A program made the translations under genes and the position numbers. The notes beneath the pieces are model-generated. The model was not told the origin of the DNA and did no database searches. It was given only the letters and a program-made list of their open reading frames with translations. A DNA stretch of 64,000 nt from Polaribacter sejongensis (lineage in GTDB: Bacteria; Bacteroidota; Bacteroidia; Flavobacteriales; Flavobacteriaceae): NCBI RefSeq assembly GCF_038024065.1, contig NZ_CP150667.1:2053501-2117500 (forward strand), given 5' to 3'. How positions within the stretch are numbered: the stretch's first letter is position 1; every line of letters begins with the position of its first letter. Positions 1 through 7,758 of this stretch are shown one piece after another.

Positions 1-555
1 ATCTTTTTCCAACCATAACTCATGGTTTTCAAAATTAGTATATTCATAATGACCAATAACGTAATCAATTTCGTATTTATTTTTTAAATAAGTAACAAGC
101 TTAATATTCGCTTCTAATTGTTTTTCGGTTAAAGGTTTTGATGCCGTGCCTCCAACATTTTCTATACCAATAGCACAATGATTTAAACCAATTACATGCC
201 TTGCCATAACGTTTTCTGGCATTAGCCTATAAATAGTTCCATCTAAATCAACTAAAAACTGAGAAGAAACATTTAATTGGCTAGCTGTATTAATTTTTGT
301 TCTGTGGTCCCCTATTTTGGTATTTACAAATGCACCAAAAGATTTTTCTAATGTTGGTATTGCTGTCCAATGGATCACAACCATTTTAGGTTCAATTGTT
401 GGGGAATCTTGAACAATCCCATAATGAGATTCCATGTACTCTAAAGTTAACTGCTCTCTTAACTCTCCAAACTCAATTGGCTTGTCTATAATTTTAAGAT
501 CATCTTTACAAGAAACAACACTAATAAACAGTAATAAAAGGTATATTTTTTTCAT
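1..555 (-). CDS. N-acetylmuramoyl-L-alanine amidase family lipoprotein (3' end outside window)
   Basis: Reading leftwards from the ATG at 555, an open frame of 185 codons runs off the window edge, so the C-terminus is missing. The N-terminus is a lipoprotein signal (about 14 residues ending LFISVVSC). The body looks like an Amidase_2/PGRP domain: MVVIHWTA supplies the first zinc histidine, followed by GDHRTK, SSQFLVDLDGTIYRLM, RHVIGLNHCAIGIENVGG and VIGHYEYT. Such enzymes cut the bond between MurNAc and L-Ala in cell-wall fragments; a periplasmic lipoprotein fits that. It starts 6 bp after the PLP enzyme stop and so is probably the third gene of the recycling operon starting at 2606. The last zinc ligand should lie beyond the edge. 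Confidence 0.85.
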   Translation of the reverse strand, partial: MKKIYLLLLFISVVSCKDDLKIIDKPIEFGELREQLTLEYMESHYGIVQDSPTIEPKMVVIHWTAIPTLEKSFGAFVNTKIGDHRTKINTASQLNVSSQFLVDLDGTIYRLMPENVMARHVIGLNHCAIGIENVGGTASKPLTEKQLEANIKLVTYLKNKYEIDYVIGHYEYTNFENHELWLEKD

Positions 556-561
556 TGCTAA

Positions 562-1593
562 TTATTTTACTTTAATATTAATTGAGTTAATTAAAAAATC
601 TAATTGCGCTTTCGTATGATTTGCATTGATAACAATTCTATTAAACTTTTTTGTGCTTGTAGCATAATAAAAAGAGGTTATTAAAATATTTTTATCCAAT
701 AGAATTTGTTCTATTTTTTCATCAGAATGAAAGAAAACAGGATAAGAGTTATCAATAGTAACGGCAGTATTATCTTTTAATTGATGATACACATACTCCA
801 TGTTACTTTTCAGTTTTACCAATTGCTTTTTATAAATTTCTTGTGCATTTATAAAAACCTCCAAAAAAGCAGGACTCATACCTGCGCAACCAATAAAAAG
901 ATTGTCTTTTTTGATAAGATTGATAAAACTTAAATCTCCTGCAATTATACCTCCATTAACTCCAAAAGATTTTCCTAAAGAAGAACTAATAATCACTTTT
1001 ATATTTTTTCTTTTTGGTACAAGTTCTGAAATTCCGTTTCCATTCTTGCCTAAAACCCCTAAACTATGAGATTCATCAATCACCAAATAAATAGTATTAG
1101 AAATATCAATTTCATCTAAAAAACCGAAAGAAAACGGTGTTGTTTCAAATGCTGCAATTCCGTCTAAAACAATGCTTATTTTTTTATTTTTTATTGATTT
1201 TAAAGATGAGTGTAATTCTGAATCACTAAAAACAGACAACGCATTTTCTGGCAAAATTGCCGGATGCGTTTTTGGCATAAAATAAAAAGCATCTACAAAC
1301 GTCCCTAATGTTTTTATAGCAAATTGACCTGCTAAAGTACCTGATGAAACTGTTACAGCAGCTTCTGTTTGTAAAAAATTAGCCAAGTAAGTTTCACCTC
1401 TTTCATAAACAGCTAATTTTATATTTGCACTTCTAGAGCTTCCGTAAGAAACTCCCCACTTCTGAATAGCTTTAAAAAGTAATTCTTGAAACTCAGGTAA
1501 AGCAGCAGCTCCTAAATAAGAAGTGCCACTAAAATACAAGTATTCTTTTCCGTTTAAAAAAGCTGTTGTAGTTGGTACTTTTTCTAATTGCAT
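562..1593 (-). CDS. PLP-dependent alpha-oxoamine synthase-like enzyme (AONS/KBL family)
   Basis: A 343-residue fold-type I PLP enzyme. Family marks are SGTSYLGAA near residue 25, YGSSRSAN near 52, DESHSLGVLG (the PLP-binding Asp and His) near 175, and SSSLGKSFG with the Schiff-base lysine near 210. These match the 8-amino-7-oxononanoate synthase / 2-amino-3-ketobutyrate CoA ligase family, which condenses an amino acid with an acyl-CoA. It is shorter than the usual 385-400 residues, mainly at the N-terminus. It lies 2 bp after the dipeptide epimerase stop and 6 bp before the amidase, so it is probably co-transcribed with murein recycling genes rather than biotin genes. The substrate is unknown; calling it BioF would overreach. 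Confidence 0.8.
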   Translation of the reverse strand: MQLEKVPTTTAFLNGKEYLYFSGTSYLGAAALPEFQELLFKAIQKWGVSYGSSRSANIKLAVYERGETYLANFLQTEAAVTVSSGTLAGQFAIKTLGTFVDAFYFMPKTHPAILPENALSVFSDSELHSSLKSIKNKKISIVLDGIAAFETTPFSFGFLDEIDISNTIYLVIDESHSLGVLGKNGNGISELVPKRKNIKVIISSSLGKSFGVNGGIIAGDLSFINLIKKDNLFIGCAGMSPAFLEVFINAQEIYKKQLVKLKSNMEYVYHQLKDNTAVTIDNSYPVFFHSDEKIEQILLDKNILITSFYYATSTKKFNRIVINANHTKAQLDFLINSINIKVK

Positions 1594-1595
1594 AT

Positions 1596-2606
1596 TTATA
1601 ACAATGAAGCTCCAGTTCCATTTTCATCAGCATAAGAAATTACACCATTATCTATGGTAACTCCATTAGCAATGTCTTTTTTCAATAGCAAACCACCATC
1701 CATATCTACATAATCTAAAAGCGGTAATAAATGTGCTATTGCAGAAATACCTACGGTAGACTCTGTCATACAACCAACCATTGTTTTTAAGCCTAATTCT
1801 TTGGCTTTTTCTAACATTCTTTTACCAGGCGTTACCCCACCACATTTTGTCAACTTTACGTTTACACCATGAAACAAACCAAAACATTTTTCTACATCAC
1901 TTTCTACAATACAGCTTTCATCTGCAATAATTGGTAAAGCAGAATTTTCGAATAATTTTTTAGCACCTTCAATATCATCCGCTTTTAAAGGTTGCTCTAA
2001 AAACTCTACACCTAATTCTTTTAATTTAAAAGAATTCTCTATTGCTTGATCTGCAGTCCAACCACAATTTGCATCAATTCTAAAAATTGCATCAGAATGT
2101 TTTCTTAATTCAGTTACTATTTCAATATCATTTTTAGTCCCTAATTTTATTTTATAAATTGGCCAAGGAAGTTCTTTCATCTTCGCTAACATTTTCTCTA
2201 CAGAATCGATACCAATGGTATAATCTGTCATTGGGTTTTTATCGGTATTAAAACCCCAAACATCATATAGTTTTTTTCCTTGTTTACGCGCATTTAAGTC
2301 ATTAAAAGCAATATCTAAAGCACATAATGCAAACATATTTTTAGCAAATAAAGGTTGTAACTTTTGCCAAAAATCAGCAGGTTCTTCTCCCGACAAAGAC
2401 TTAATAAAAGGTAAGTTTTGCTGAATAGTAGCCATCATGTTTTCGACAGTAATATTATAATAAGGATTTGAAGTTGCTTCTCCAAAACCAGAAAATCCAT
2501 CTGAAATTAACTCTACAACTAAACTTGGCTGAAAGTCATGAGACTCTCTAGAGATTGTAAAAGTGTGTTTTAATTGAAGATTATAAGAATGCAGTTTTAT
2601 TTCCAT
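1596..2606 (-). CDS. L-Ala-D/L-Glu (dipeptide) epimerase, enolase superfamily
   Basis: A 336-residue muconate-lactonizing-type enolase-superfamily protein. The catalytic KxK motif is YKIKLG (K152, K154); metal ligands are D178 in FRIDAN, E204 in FLEQP and D229 in IADES; a second catalytic lysine lies in VKLTKCGG near 251-254. This pattern is that of L-Ala-D/L-Glu epimerases, which convert the murein dipeptide L-Ala-D-Glu to L-Ala-L-Glu so it can be hydrolysed and reused. It appears to be the first gene of a three-gene minus-strand operon, with only 2 bp before the next gene, and it is divergent from the AhpD-like gene across a 69-bp gap. Exact dipeptide specificity cannot be read from the sequence. 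Confidence 0.88.
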   Translation of the reverse strand: MEIKLHSYNLQLKHTFTISRESHDFQPSLVVELISDGFSGFGEATSNPYYNITVENMMATIQQNLPFIKSLSGEEPADFWQKLQPLFAKNMFALCALDIAFNDLNARKQGKKLYDVWGFNTDKNPMTDYTIGIDSVEKMLAKMKELPWPIYKIKLGTKNDIEIVTELRKHSDAIFRIDANCGWTADQAIENSFKLKELGVEFLEQPLKADDIEGAKKLFENSALPIIADESCIVESDVEKCFGLFHGVNVKLTKCGGVTPGKRMLEKAKELGLKTMVGCMTESTVGISAIAHLLPLLDYVDMDGGLLLKKDIANGVTIDNGVISYADENGTGASLL

Positions 2607-2675
2607 TTTTTTACAGTTATATTTATCGTAAAGTTATAAAAATAGAATTCCATAAATAAATTTAAAATCATAAAT

Positions 2676-3266
2676 ATGCCATTAGTAACCCCATTATCTT
2701 CAGAACACGATATAGAAACAAAAGAATTAGCACTATTCTTTAATGAGACCTTAGGTTTTTGCCCAAATTCTGTTTTAACAATGCAGCGCAGACCCGCAAT
2801 TTCTAAAGCTTTCATCAACTTAAATAAGGCTGTTATGGCAAATGAAGGCAGGGTAACATCTGCATTAAAAAGAATGATTGCTTGGGTTTCTAGTAATGCT
2901 ACCGGTTGTAGATATTGCCAAGCGCACGCCATTAGAGCTGCAGAACGTTACGGAGCAGAACAAGAGCAATTAGATAATATTTGGGAATACAAAACACACC
3001 CTGCTTTTTCTGATGCTGAACGCGCTGCATTAGATTTTTCTTTAGCTGCTTCTATGGTGCCAAATGCAGTGGATGCAAAAATTAAAAATGAATTATATAA
3101 GTATTGGGATGAAGGTGAAATTGTAGAAATGTTAGGTGTTATTTCCCTTTTTGGATACTTAAATCGTTGGAATGATTCTATGGGAACAACTTTAGAAAAA
3201 GATGCTATTGATAGCGGAGATCAATATTTAGGAAAACATGGTTTTGAAGTTGGTAAACATCAATAA
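2676..3266 (+). CDS. AhpD-like / carboxymuconolactone decarboxylase family protein
   Basis: A 196-residue all-helical protein with the CxxCxxH signature of AhpD-type peroxidase-related proteins: C78, C81 and H84 in GCRYCQAHA. AhpD relatives use the cysteine pair for thiol-based peroxide reduction or as an electron donor; many family members have no known substrate. The protein has no signal peptide and should be cytosolic. It stands alone, divergent from the epimerase operon, and is followed on the opposite strand by a probable small RNA. An unsupported open frame on the other strand (2597-2932) is its shadow. Confidence 0.85.
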   Translation: MPLVTPLSSEHDIETKELALFFNETLGFCPNSVLTMQRRPAISKAFINLNKAVMANEGRVTSALKRMIAWVSSNATGCRYCQAHAIRAAERYGAEQEQLDNIWEYKTHPAFSDAERAALDFSLAASMVPNAVDAKIKNELYKYWDEGEIVEMLGVISLFGYLNRWNDSMGTTLEKDAIDSGDQYLGKHGFEVGKHQ

Positions 3267-3287
3267 AAAGCAGTACATTTATTTTTC

Positions 3288-3370
3288 AAAAAAAAAAAAG
3301 AACTCCTCACTATAAAAGTGAGGAGATTCAAAATAAATTATTAAGGTCCCCCAACCTTTTCAAATTTAGT
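3288..3370 (-). ncRNA. Probable small RNA with G-rich loop hairpin and own terminator
   Basis: On the minus strand a TACTTTTG box (3381-3374) matches the Bacteroidota -7 element and predicts a start near 3369-3370. About 10 nt further on is a hairpin AAGGT-TGGGGG-ACCTT (3358-3343), then an AU-rich linker, then an 8-bp stem (3325-3303) followed by a 12-U tract (3299-3288), which is a textbook intrinsic terminator in this orientation only. The predicted RNA is about 80 nt, with no open frame of note. No convincing -33 TTG is present. I do not recognise the family; a terminator of a longer minus-strand transcript is the alternative. Confidence 0.5.
3303..3325 (-). terminator. Intrinsic terminator of the small RNA
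   Basis: Perfect 8-bp stem CTCCTCAC/GTGAGGAG with a 7-nt loop. The poly-T tract lies downstream only when read leftwards (poly-A at 3288-3299 on the plus strand), so it stops minus-strand transcription, not the AhpD-like gene. Confidence 0.75.
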
Positions 3371-3411
3371 ACACAAAAGTAAAGAAAACATTAGTTTTAA
3401 AATTGTGTATT

Positions 3412-3439
3412 TCACAAAAAATAAATGTTTTTTTTGTGA
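3412..3439. promoter_or_regulatory. Inverted repeat, possible operator of the HTH gene
   Basis: TCACAAAAAA (3412-3421) and TTTTTTGTGA (3430-3439) form 10-bp arms around an 8-bp spacer. The repeat lies 28 bp before the HTH gene start and upstream of the divergent small-RNA promoter, so it could control either. The operator role is inference. Confidence 0.35.
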
Positions 3440-3466
3440 TTTTTAAGTACGAAAAAAAAGGCCTAA

Positions 3467-4477
3467 ATGAAAAGTTCAGAAGAAGAATTATTTAATTACA
3501 TTAAACAGAAACTCCCTAAAAACGTTTCTTTTATAGATAAAATAGCAGAGGTTTTAGATTTAAGTTATGATGCTGCATATAGAAGAGTTAATAGAAAAAC
3601 AGCATTAAATTTAGCTGAAACTTTAAAACTCGCAAATCATTACAATATAGATTTAAACACCTTATTATTATCCACCAATAATAGTAAAAGGATTATTGTA
3701 GAGAAAACTCATCATTTAATTGAAGATGATTATTTACAAACTTTTTTAGATAAATCATCTAATGAAATTGAAAAATTACAGGAATCGGGAGAAGCATTAT
3801 TAATAAACTCTCTTAAAGACTACCCTCTATATCATGCGGGCAGTGGTTTTTTTTCTATGTTTAGAATATTTGCTTTAATTAATATATCTACTAAAGATTC
3901 TAATATTAAAAAAATGCCTTTTTCGGGATTTACGCCCTCTTCTGAAATTTTAAAAAAACACAAGACTTTTTTAAAAGGATACAATAAAATATCATTAACA
4001 GAAATATGGAGTGATTCTACGATAGATAATATTTTAAATCAAATTCAATATTTTTTTGACATAGGTCTTACCACAAAACCAGAGTCAATAATGATTGCTG
4101 ATAGTTTGGTAGAATCTTTAAAGGTAATTGAAGAACAAGCAAAAAATCAAAAAAGAAACCATAGTGAAAGTAGTTACCAATTATACCACAACAATTTAGT
4201 TCCACTTTTAAATACGGTAATTATGAAATCTGAAACCCAAAAAAAGATTTTTGTGCCCTATACTAATTTAAGTTATTTTAGAATAAGTGATGAAAATACA
4301 ACAAACCAGATTGAACAACATTTTAAAACGCAAATAGAGTTTTCTAACAACCTTTCTGGTGATGCCTCTGTAGAAAGACAAAAGTTTTTTAATACTTTAT
4401 ATCAAAAGATTGAAAATCGAAAAACAAGACTTTCTCTTTCATTTTCTCCTAATGATGTTTTGAACCCTATTTTCTAA
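3467..4477 (+). CDS. HTH-domain protein, probable transcriptional regulator
   Basis: A 336-residue protein. The first 70 residues look like a helix-turn-helix (DLSYDAAYRRVNRKTALNLAE), with conserved Flavobacteria-type spacing; the remaining 260 residues are mixed charged and hydrophobic helices with no motif that I recognise and no membrane segment. Stand-alone regulators of this architecture are frequent in Flavobacteriaceae, but their targets are unknown. An inverted repeat lies just upstream and a probable small RNA is encoded divergently. The last 39 bp overlap the 3' end of the convergent uracil-DNA glycosylase gene. Confidence 0.7.
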   Translation: MKSSEEELFNYIKQKLPKNVSFIDKIAEVLDLSYDAAYRRVNRKTALNLAETLKLANHYNIDLNTLLLSTNNSKRIIVEKTHHLIEDDYLQTFLDKSSNEIEKLQESGEALLINSLKDYPLYHAGSGFFSMFRIFALINISTKDSNIKKMPFSGFTPSSEILKKHKTFLKGYNKISLTEIWSDSTIDNILNQIQYFFDIGLTTKPESIMIADSLVESLKVIEEQAKNQKRNHSESSYQLYHNNLVPLLNTVIMKSETQKKIFVPYTNLSYFRISDENTTNQIEQHFKTQIEFSNNLSGDASVERQKFFNTLYQKIENRKTRLSLSFSPNDVLNPIF

Positions 4478-5017
4478 TTCCGGAATTACATTTTTCTCAA
4501 ACCAAGGATTTTTAGTCAACCAAAACCGATTTCTGGGAGACGGATGTGGCAATGTAAAATATTTAGGCAAATACTCCGGATAATTATCTACCGTTTCTGT
4601 GAGAGTACGTTTCGCTTTATCTTTTAAATAATAATTCTGAGCGTACATTCCAATTAGAATAATCAGTTCTAAACTTGGCATTAACTCAAATATTTGTTGA
4701 TGCCATTGAGGAGCACATTCTTTTCTAGGCGGTTTGTCTCCACTTTTTCCTTTTCCTGGATAACAAAAACCCATCGGTACAATAGCAAAGTTTTCTACAT
4801 TGTAAAACTCTTCACTTGAAACATTTAACCATTTTCGTAATTGTTTCCCGCTTGCATCATCCCAAGGAATTCCAGATTTATGAACCTTTGTTCCTGGAGC
4901 TTGACCAATAATTACAATTTTAGATTTTTTATGACCTGTAACTACGGGGTTTGCTCCCAAATCTAAATGCGGTTCGCAAATAGTGCATTTTTTTATTTCT
5001 GATAAAAGGCTTTGCAT
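4439..5017 (-). CDS. Uracil-DNA glycosylase family protein
   Basis: A 192-residue member of the uracil-DNA glycosylase superfamily (family 4/5-like, COG1573). The N-terminus carries a cysteine pair (CTICEPH), then motif 1 VIIGQAPGTK near residue 35, a middle SLELIILIGMYAQ strand, and the C-terminal motif LPHPSPRN near 155-162, which inserts into the minor groove. Such enzymes remove deaminated cytosine from DNA. Whether it binds a 4Fe-4S cluster is uncertain because I see only one clear cysteine pair. The 3' end overlaps the convergent HTH gene by 39 bp. Confidence 0.8.
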   Translation of the reverse strand: MQSLLSEIKKCTICEPHLDLGANPVVTGHKKSKIVIIGQAPGTKVHKSGIPWDDASGKQLRKWLNVSSEEFYNVENFAIVPMGFCYPGKGKSGDKPPRKECAPQWHQQIFELMPSLELIILIGMYAQNYYLKDKAKRTLTETVDNYPEYLPKYFTLPHPSPRNRFWLTKNPWFEKNVIPELENRVQNIIRRK

Positions 5018-5080
5018 TTTATAAAAATAGTCAAAATTATCTTTCTAAATGAGTAATAAGATTTCTCAATCGTTGAAAAA

Positions 5081-5342
5081 CTCATTTCGAAATGACAAAT
5101 TCGAATGTCATTCTGAATAATAAAGAAAGAGCAATCTAAACCGTAATAATATGAGGTTTCTCATTAGTTTATTTTGAGCCGAGTTGAAAGATCAAAAAAA
5201 CTCATGTCTAAATGAAAAAACGAATGTCGTTCCGAATGACGAAGGAAGAGGAATCTAAACAGTAACAATACTATGAGATTTCTCATTAGTTTATCTTGAG
5301 CGGAGTCGAAAGGCGAAAAGCTCATTTCGAAATGACAATCGA
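5081..5342. repeat. 120-bp intergenic tandem repeat, about 2.2 units
   Basis: The word CTCAT followed by TTCGAAATGA-like sequence recurs at 5081, 5201 and 5321, an exact 120-bp period. Units share GAATGTC, AATCTAAAC, a TTTCTCATTAGTTTAT block and a TTGAGC(C/G)GAGT(T/C)GAAAG block; they differ by substitutions and single-base shifts. The third unit is truncated after about 22 bp. TCATTTCGAAATGA inside it is a perfect 14-bp palindrome. Related single pieces lie at 5060-5097, 7759-7796 and 29219-29258. No gene lies in 5018-5356. Confidence 0.85.
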
Positions 5343-5356
5343 ACTCTAAAAAAATC

Positions 5357-5698
5357 TTACTTTAACTCTAAAGCTTCTTTTTCAAAAGACAAACCTTCAA
5401 AACCAGACTTCATAAAATTTCTGATATTTTGGTGAGAGTCTCCATTTTCATCTTCTAAAACATTTTTATAGTGTTCTCCAAAACAAAATAAAGCTTCTTC
5501 TTTTGTCATTTTTTGAATTTTAGCAAATGCAAATAACTTACATGAACCAGAATTCTCTCCTGCTTTGTTTTTGATATCTCCGTTTGTAAAAGATGTTGGA
5601 GTAAAATTGTAATTGTCCTCAATTACTTGCATCGTATCTGCAAATAAGATTGAAGTTGGATTTGCTTTTAGTTTTGTTTTAAACTCTTGTATTATCAT
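5357..5698 (-). CDS. HopJ-like family protein
   Basis: A 113-residue cytosolic protein resembling the HopJ type III effector family (start FADTMQVIEDNYNFTPTSFTNG; middle NKAGENSGSCKLFAFA; then FGEHYKNVL and HQNIRNFMKSGFEGL). The family name is historical: close relatives are spread across free-living marine bacteria with no type III secretion, so a housekeeping role is more likely than an effector role. No motif gives the reaction. It may be transcribed with the upstream aldo/keto reductase gene, which ends 50 bp before its start. Confidence 0.8.
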   Translation of the reverse strand: MIIQEFKTKLKANPTSILFADTMQVIEDNYNFTPTSFTNGDIKNKAGENSGSCKLFAFAKIQKMTKEEALFCFGEHYKNVLEDENGDSHQNIRNFMKSGFEGLSFEKEALELK

Positions 5699-5748
5699 AT
5701 CTAAAGATTGTAAAATGTTTAATTCTATTTAGGTTTGTTCTAACTATT

Positions 5749-6735
5749 TTACCATAAATCTTGCACTTCTGCTTTAATATATTTATCGTAAATACTTTTT
5801 GTTTGCGCTAATTGGGTATCCGAAATCGGACTTATACTACTTGTATTTAAGTTAGAAACTAATTGCTCTACGCTAGAAGCTCCAGGAATTACACAACTTA
5901 TTTCATTAAAAGACAAAATCCATTGTAATGCTTTATGCACAAGACTTTCGTCTTCATTAAAAATTGTTTTTAACTCTTCTACAGCCTGTAAACCTAAATT
6001 ATAATCTATACCAGAAAACGTTTCTCCTTTATCAAAGGCAGCTCCGTCACGGTTAAAGAATCTATGATCTTCTTTGTTAAACGTTGTTGTTTTAGTGAAT
6101 TTCCCTGTTAACAAACCACTAGCCAATGGAACACGAGCTATAAGTCCAACATTTTTTTTCTTTGCTTCTTCAAAAAATATTTCACTCGGTTTTTGACGAA
6201 ACATATTAAAGACAAGTTGAACAGTACTTACTCCTTCAAATTCTATTGCTTTTAAAGCTTCCTCAACTTTCTCTACACTTACTCCGTAATTTCTAATTTT
6301 ACCTTCTGTAGTTAAATCATCAAATAAACCAAAAATTTCTGGACGACTGTATACTTCTGTTGGAGGACAATGTAATTGAATTAAATCAATTCTATCAACG
6401 CCTAAATTAGATAAACTATCTTCCACAAATTTTCTTAAAGCAGCAGTTGTGTATGATGCATTTACATGAGGATTTAATTGACGACCACATTTTGTAGCAA
6501 TAAATACTTCTTCAGAACTTGCACGTACAATTTCACCGACCACTTTTTCACTTAATCTATCACTATAAACATCTGCAGTATCAATAAAATTAATTCCATT
6601 ATCAATGGCTGTATTAATAATTTTTTCTGCATTCGAGAAACTAAAGTCACTTCCCCATTTTCCACCAACTTGCCAGGTTCCTAAACTTATTTCTGAGATG
6701 TTTAAGTTCGTTTTTCCTAATTTCCTGTAATTCAT
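5749..6735 (-). CDS. Aldo/keto reductase
   Basis: A 328-residue TIM-barrel NAD(P)H oxidoreductase. It has the family marks GTWQVGGKWG, FIDTADVYSDRLSEKVVG (catalytic Asp and Tyr), VFIATKCG (catalytic Lys), DLIQLHCP (catalytic His), and IPGASSVEQL in the cofactor-binding C-terminal part. It resembles the YghZ/Tas-like group that reduces sugar or small aldehydes; the physiological substrate cannot be told from the sequence. No signal peptide, so cytosolic. It precedes the HopJ-like gene on the same strand. Confidence 0.88.
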   Translation of the reverse strand: MNYRKLGKTNLNISEISLGTWQVGGKWGSDFSFSNAEKIINTAIDNGINFIDTADVYSDRLSEKVVGEIVRASSEEVFIATKCGRQLNPHVNASYTTAALRKFVEDSLSNLGVDRIDLIQLHCPPTEVYSRPEIFGLFDDLTTEGKIRNYGVSVEKVEEALKAIEFEGVSTVQLVFNMFRQKPSEIFFEEAKKKNVGLIARVPLASGLLTGKFTKTTTFNKEDHRFFNRDGAAFDKGETFSGIDYNLGLQAVEELKTIFNEDESLVHKALQWILSFNEISCVIPGASSVEQLVSNLNTSSISPISDTQLAQTKSIYDKYIKAEVQDLW

Positions 6736-6934
6736 TCTTATTATATTTTTTGATAATTATACCTGTAAAAGTGTTTGTCGTAAAATTATAGAAATTCTTA
6801 ATTTTTTACAGTATTTCTGTGAAATTATTTTCTATTGGACTTACTTTTAGTTTTGTTTTGAGTTGTTGGATGGTCACTTATTTTTTTTAATTCGTCAAAC
6901 ATAAACAACAAAAAAAGACAACTTTTATTATTTT

Positions 6935-6958
6935 AATGTAAAGTATTGTTTACATTTG
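6935..6958 (+). promoter_or_regulatory. Promoter -7 box overlapped by a palindromic operator
   Basis: AATGTAAA (6935-6942) and TTTACATT (6949-6956) are perfect 8-bp arms around 6 bp. The right arm overlaps TACATTTG (6951-6958), a perfect TAnnTTTG -7 element, which puts the start near 6963, only about 14 nt before the first ATG. A repressor bound here would block transcription; the XRE protein encoded downstream is the obvious candidate, by inference. Confidence 0.65.
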
Positions 6959-6976
6959 TATAAAAATAATAGCATT

Positions 6977-7387
6977 ATGAAAATTAAAATGTTACCCAAT
7001 TGGTGTAAAAAGTTAGGATTATTAATATTTACTGTTGGTTTTATAATTTCTGGCTATAAGGATTTTATGATGGGATTTACTGGAGCACTAGATGCCACAA
7101 AATTTAATTATTTTGAAAACTTATTTTCCAATTCAGTTATTCACCTATTAGAGATTGGCTCAATTCTAGGTATGGTTATATATTTAATGTCTAGGGAAAA
7201 AATAGAAGATGATTATATCAATAAATTACGACTAGAATCATTTCAATTAACGTCTTTCATTGGATTAGCAATAACTATAATTTCTTATTCAATTTCAGAA
7301 GAGATAAAGTTAACCTTAGATTATTTTATTATTCTTTTTCTTTGGTTTTATCTCATAATTTTCGCACTTAAAAAACGTATTTACTAA
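6977..7387 (+). CDS. Small four-helix membrane protein paired with XRE regulator
   Basis: A 136-residue protein from the ATG at 6977. An in-frame TTG at 6956 lies inside the -7 promoter box and is unlikely to be used. Four hydrophobic segments are visible near residues 12-27, 52-68, 90-105 and 113-130, with short charged loops. I do not recognise a functional family. The stop abuts the XRE gene start with no spacing, so both are surely one transcript. Pairs of an integral membrane protein and a very short XRE regulator are common in bacteria, usually of unknown function. The pair stands alone between aldo/keto reductase and rsmI. Confidence 0.75.
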   Translation: MKIKMLPNWCKKLGLLIFTVGFIISGYKDFMMGFTGALDATKFNYFENLFSNSVIHLLEIGSILGMVIYLMSREKIEDDYINKLRLESFQLTSFIGLAITIISYSISEEIKLTLDYFIILFLWFYLIIFALKKRIY

Positions 7388-7585
7388 ATGAAAAACTTAA
7401 TAAAAGTAGAGCGTGCAAGACATAATTTAACTCAAGCTGATTTAGCAAAAAAGGTTGATGTTTCTAGACAAACTATTTATGCAATAGAAAATAATAAATT
7501 TAATCCGTCTGTAACTTTAGCAATTAAAATGGCGCGTCTTTTTGAGGTAACTGTAGAGTATTTGTTTGATATTGAAGAAGATTAA
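7388..7585 (+). CDS. Small XRE-family helix-turn-helix regulator
   Basis: A 65-residue protein made only of a Cro/C1-type HTH: VERARHNLTQADLAKKVDVSRQTIYAIENNKFNPS, then a third to fifth helix ending in an acidic tail. This is the compact YgzD-like group. It is probably a repressor of its own two-gene operon, acting on the 8-bp-arm palindrome at 6935-6956 that covers the promoter; this is inference from position and symmetry. It follows the membrane-protein stop codon directly. Confidence 0.88.
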   Translation: MKNLIKVERARHNLTQADLAKKVDVSRQTIYAIENNKFNPSVTLAIKMARLFEVTVEYLFDIEED

Positions 7586-7616
7586 TTTCTTTTTTATTTA
7601 AACAATAATAAAAACC

Positions 7617-7631
7617 TCAGCCTTTGGCTGA
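7617..7631 (-). terminator. Short hairpin with T-rich tail on the minus strand
   Basis: TCAGCC-TTT-GGCTGA stem, followed leftwards by GGTTTTTATTATT on the minus strand. It could end rsmI readthrough; the plus-strand side has only a weak T-rich stretch, so termination of the XRE operon is less certain. Confidence 0.4.
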
Positions 7632-7758
7632 TAATTTAATAAAATGATAAAGCTTATTTTACTTTTCATTATTTGGTTTCTAGAAATAATTTGGTTGATT
7701 CTTTAGAAATAGGTACACCCTTTTAGGATAAAGGTAATATTACAAAAATGAATCTATA

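Noticed and set aside
562..1593. Calling the PLP enzyme BioF
   Set aside because: It is short and linked to murein recycling, not to biotin genes; family-level naming is all the sequence supports.
2597..2932. 111-codon minus-strand open frame
   Set aside because: Lies inside the AhpD-like gene on the other strand, which has a clear CxxCxxH motif; it also overlaps the epimerase start.
5060..5342. CRISPR array
   Set aside because: Only two full units of 120 bp with decayed sequence and no short repeat-spacer pattern; no cas genes in the window.
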